A DNA stretch of 64,000 nt, taken from NCBI RefSeq assembly GCF_040687965.1, contig NZ_CP156084.1, positions 3,534,501 through 3,598,500 on the forward strand. Direction: 5' to 3'. Below the pieces are notes generated by a model, which was not told the DNA's origin, ran no database searches, and saw only the letters and a list, made by a program, of their open reading frames with translations. This DNA comes from Methylocystis echinoides (GTDB taxonomy: Bacteria > Pseudomonadota > Alphaproteobacteria > Rhizobiales > Beijerinckiaceae). Positions within the stretch are counted from its first letter, which is position 1. Each line of letters starts with the position of its first letter. The position numbers were made by a program, and so were the translations under genes. Of this stretch, positions 63,495 to 64,000 are shown piece after piece.

Positions 63495-64000
63495 TTACAC
63501 ATTCGGGAGGTGCTGCGCGAGAGCCTCCAGAACGGCCATGCGGACGGCCACGCCCATCTCCACCTGCTCGCGGATCAGCGAGCGCGAGCTGTCCGCCACG
63601 GCGGAATCGATTTCGACGCCTCGGTTCATCGGACCGGGATGCATCACCAGGGCGCCCGGCGCCGCATAGGAGAGCTTTTCCTCGTCGAGCCCATAGAAGT
63701 GGAAATATTCCCGCGCGCTCGGCGTGAGCGCGCCCGACATGCGCTCGCGCTGCAAGCGCAGCATCATGACGATGTCGGCGCCGGCGAGGCCGCTGCGCAT
63801 ATCATGATGCACCTCGACCCCGAGCCGGCCGAGGCTGTCCGGCGCCAGCGTCGACGGGCCCACGACGCGCAGCCGTGCGCCCAGCGCCGACAGCAGCAGA
63901 ATATTCGAGCGCGCGACGCGGGAGTGCAGAATGTCGCCGCAGATTGCGACAACGAGCCCCTCGATGCGCCCCATGTTGCGGCGGATCGTCAAAGCGTCGA
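63495..64000 (-). CDS. pyrB: Aspartate carbamoyltransferase, C-terminal part (runs off the window)
   Basis: The frame is open to the window edge ([34 protein letters not shown] at the start of the visible part). It includes the aspartate-binding region MLRLQRERM, and [12 protein letters not shown] of the second domain. About 168 residues of the usual 310 are visible; the carbamoyl-phosphate domain lies beyond 64000. It catalyses the first committed step of pyrimidine synthesis. Confidence 0.95.
   Translation of the reverse strand, partial: DALTIRRNMGRIEGLVVAICGDILHSRVARSNILLLSALGARLRVVGPSTLAPDSLGRLGVEVHHDMRSGLAGADIVMMLRLQRERMSGALTPSAREYFHFYGLDEEKLSYAAPGALVMHPGPMNRGVEIDSAVADSSRSLIREQVEMGVAVRMAVLEALAQHLPNV

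Overview
The window is GC-rich (roughly 60-65% by eye) alphaproteobacterial DNA. Three things point to Rhizobiales, probably a Methylocystis/Methylosinus-type serine-cycle methylotroph: a likely mesaconyl-CoA hydratase of the ethylmalonyl-CoA pathway, the pcm-tolC-popZ and DUF2232-rplI-dnaB gene orders, and an alphaproteobacterial-type LexA box (GAAC-N7-GAAC). No methane monooxygenase or methanol dehydrogenase gene lies here, so the genus is an inference.

Region 1 (1-12118) is ordinary chromosome: thpR, a tesA-type esterase divergent from a ybbA/ybbP-type ABC pair, copC, DUF2232-rplI-dnaB, a PRC-barrel protein, mesaconyl-CoA hydratase, yggU, yggT and an intact tRNA-Ala(CGC).

Region 2 (12119-32952) is a tandem pair of integrated elements at that tRNA. 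Island 1 (about 9.8 kb, visibly less GC-rich) has an intact tyrosine integrase, a string of overlapping small genes, an IS3-family IS407-group insertion, a primase-like gene plus SF2 helicase, and a two-gene cargo operon: an AAA ATPase fused to a TOPRIM/DUF4435-like domain, followed one base later by a nucleoside-deoxyribosyltransferase/TIR-like protein. This operon is the best candidate for an undescribed (anti-phage) system. Island 1 ends in a 60-bp copy of the tRNA 3' part, inside a second tRNA-like sequence broken by about 40 bp. Island 2 (about 11 kb) is a decayed prophage or satellite: a minus-strand block of small phage genes, several frameshifted genes, a gene with iteron-like repeats, and a P4-type integrase inactivated by an internal deletion. 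A 23-bp tRNA-end repeat closes it. Paired short repeats near both ends of each island look like integrase arm sites.

Region 3 (33-50 kb) is a cell-surface locus. A minus-strand operon (HTH regulator, unknown 463-aa protein, 75-aa protein, type I secretion ABC, HlyD, TolC) lies opposite a plus-strand set (glycosyltransferase, double methyltransferase, 935-aa DUF4214/RTX S-layer-like protein, second glycosyltransferase). The likely scheme is that the RTX protein is the type I substrate and the transferases make or modify a surface glycan. Two small secreted proteins precede the locus, one of them repeat-bearing and curlin-like.

Region 4 (50-64 kb) is chromosome again: an SOS-box-controlled dnaE2 carrying an in-frame palindromic repeat element, an SH3 protein, an MBL-fold hydrolase, a FtsB-like protein, PopZ, a second TolC, Pcm, an Rrf2 regulator, a TauE-type permease, CysK and the C-terminal part of PyrB at the edge.
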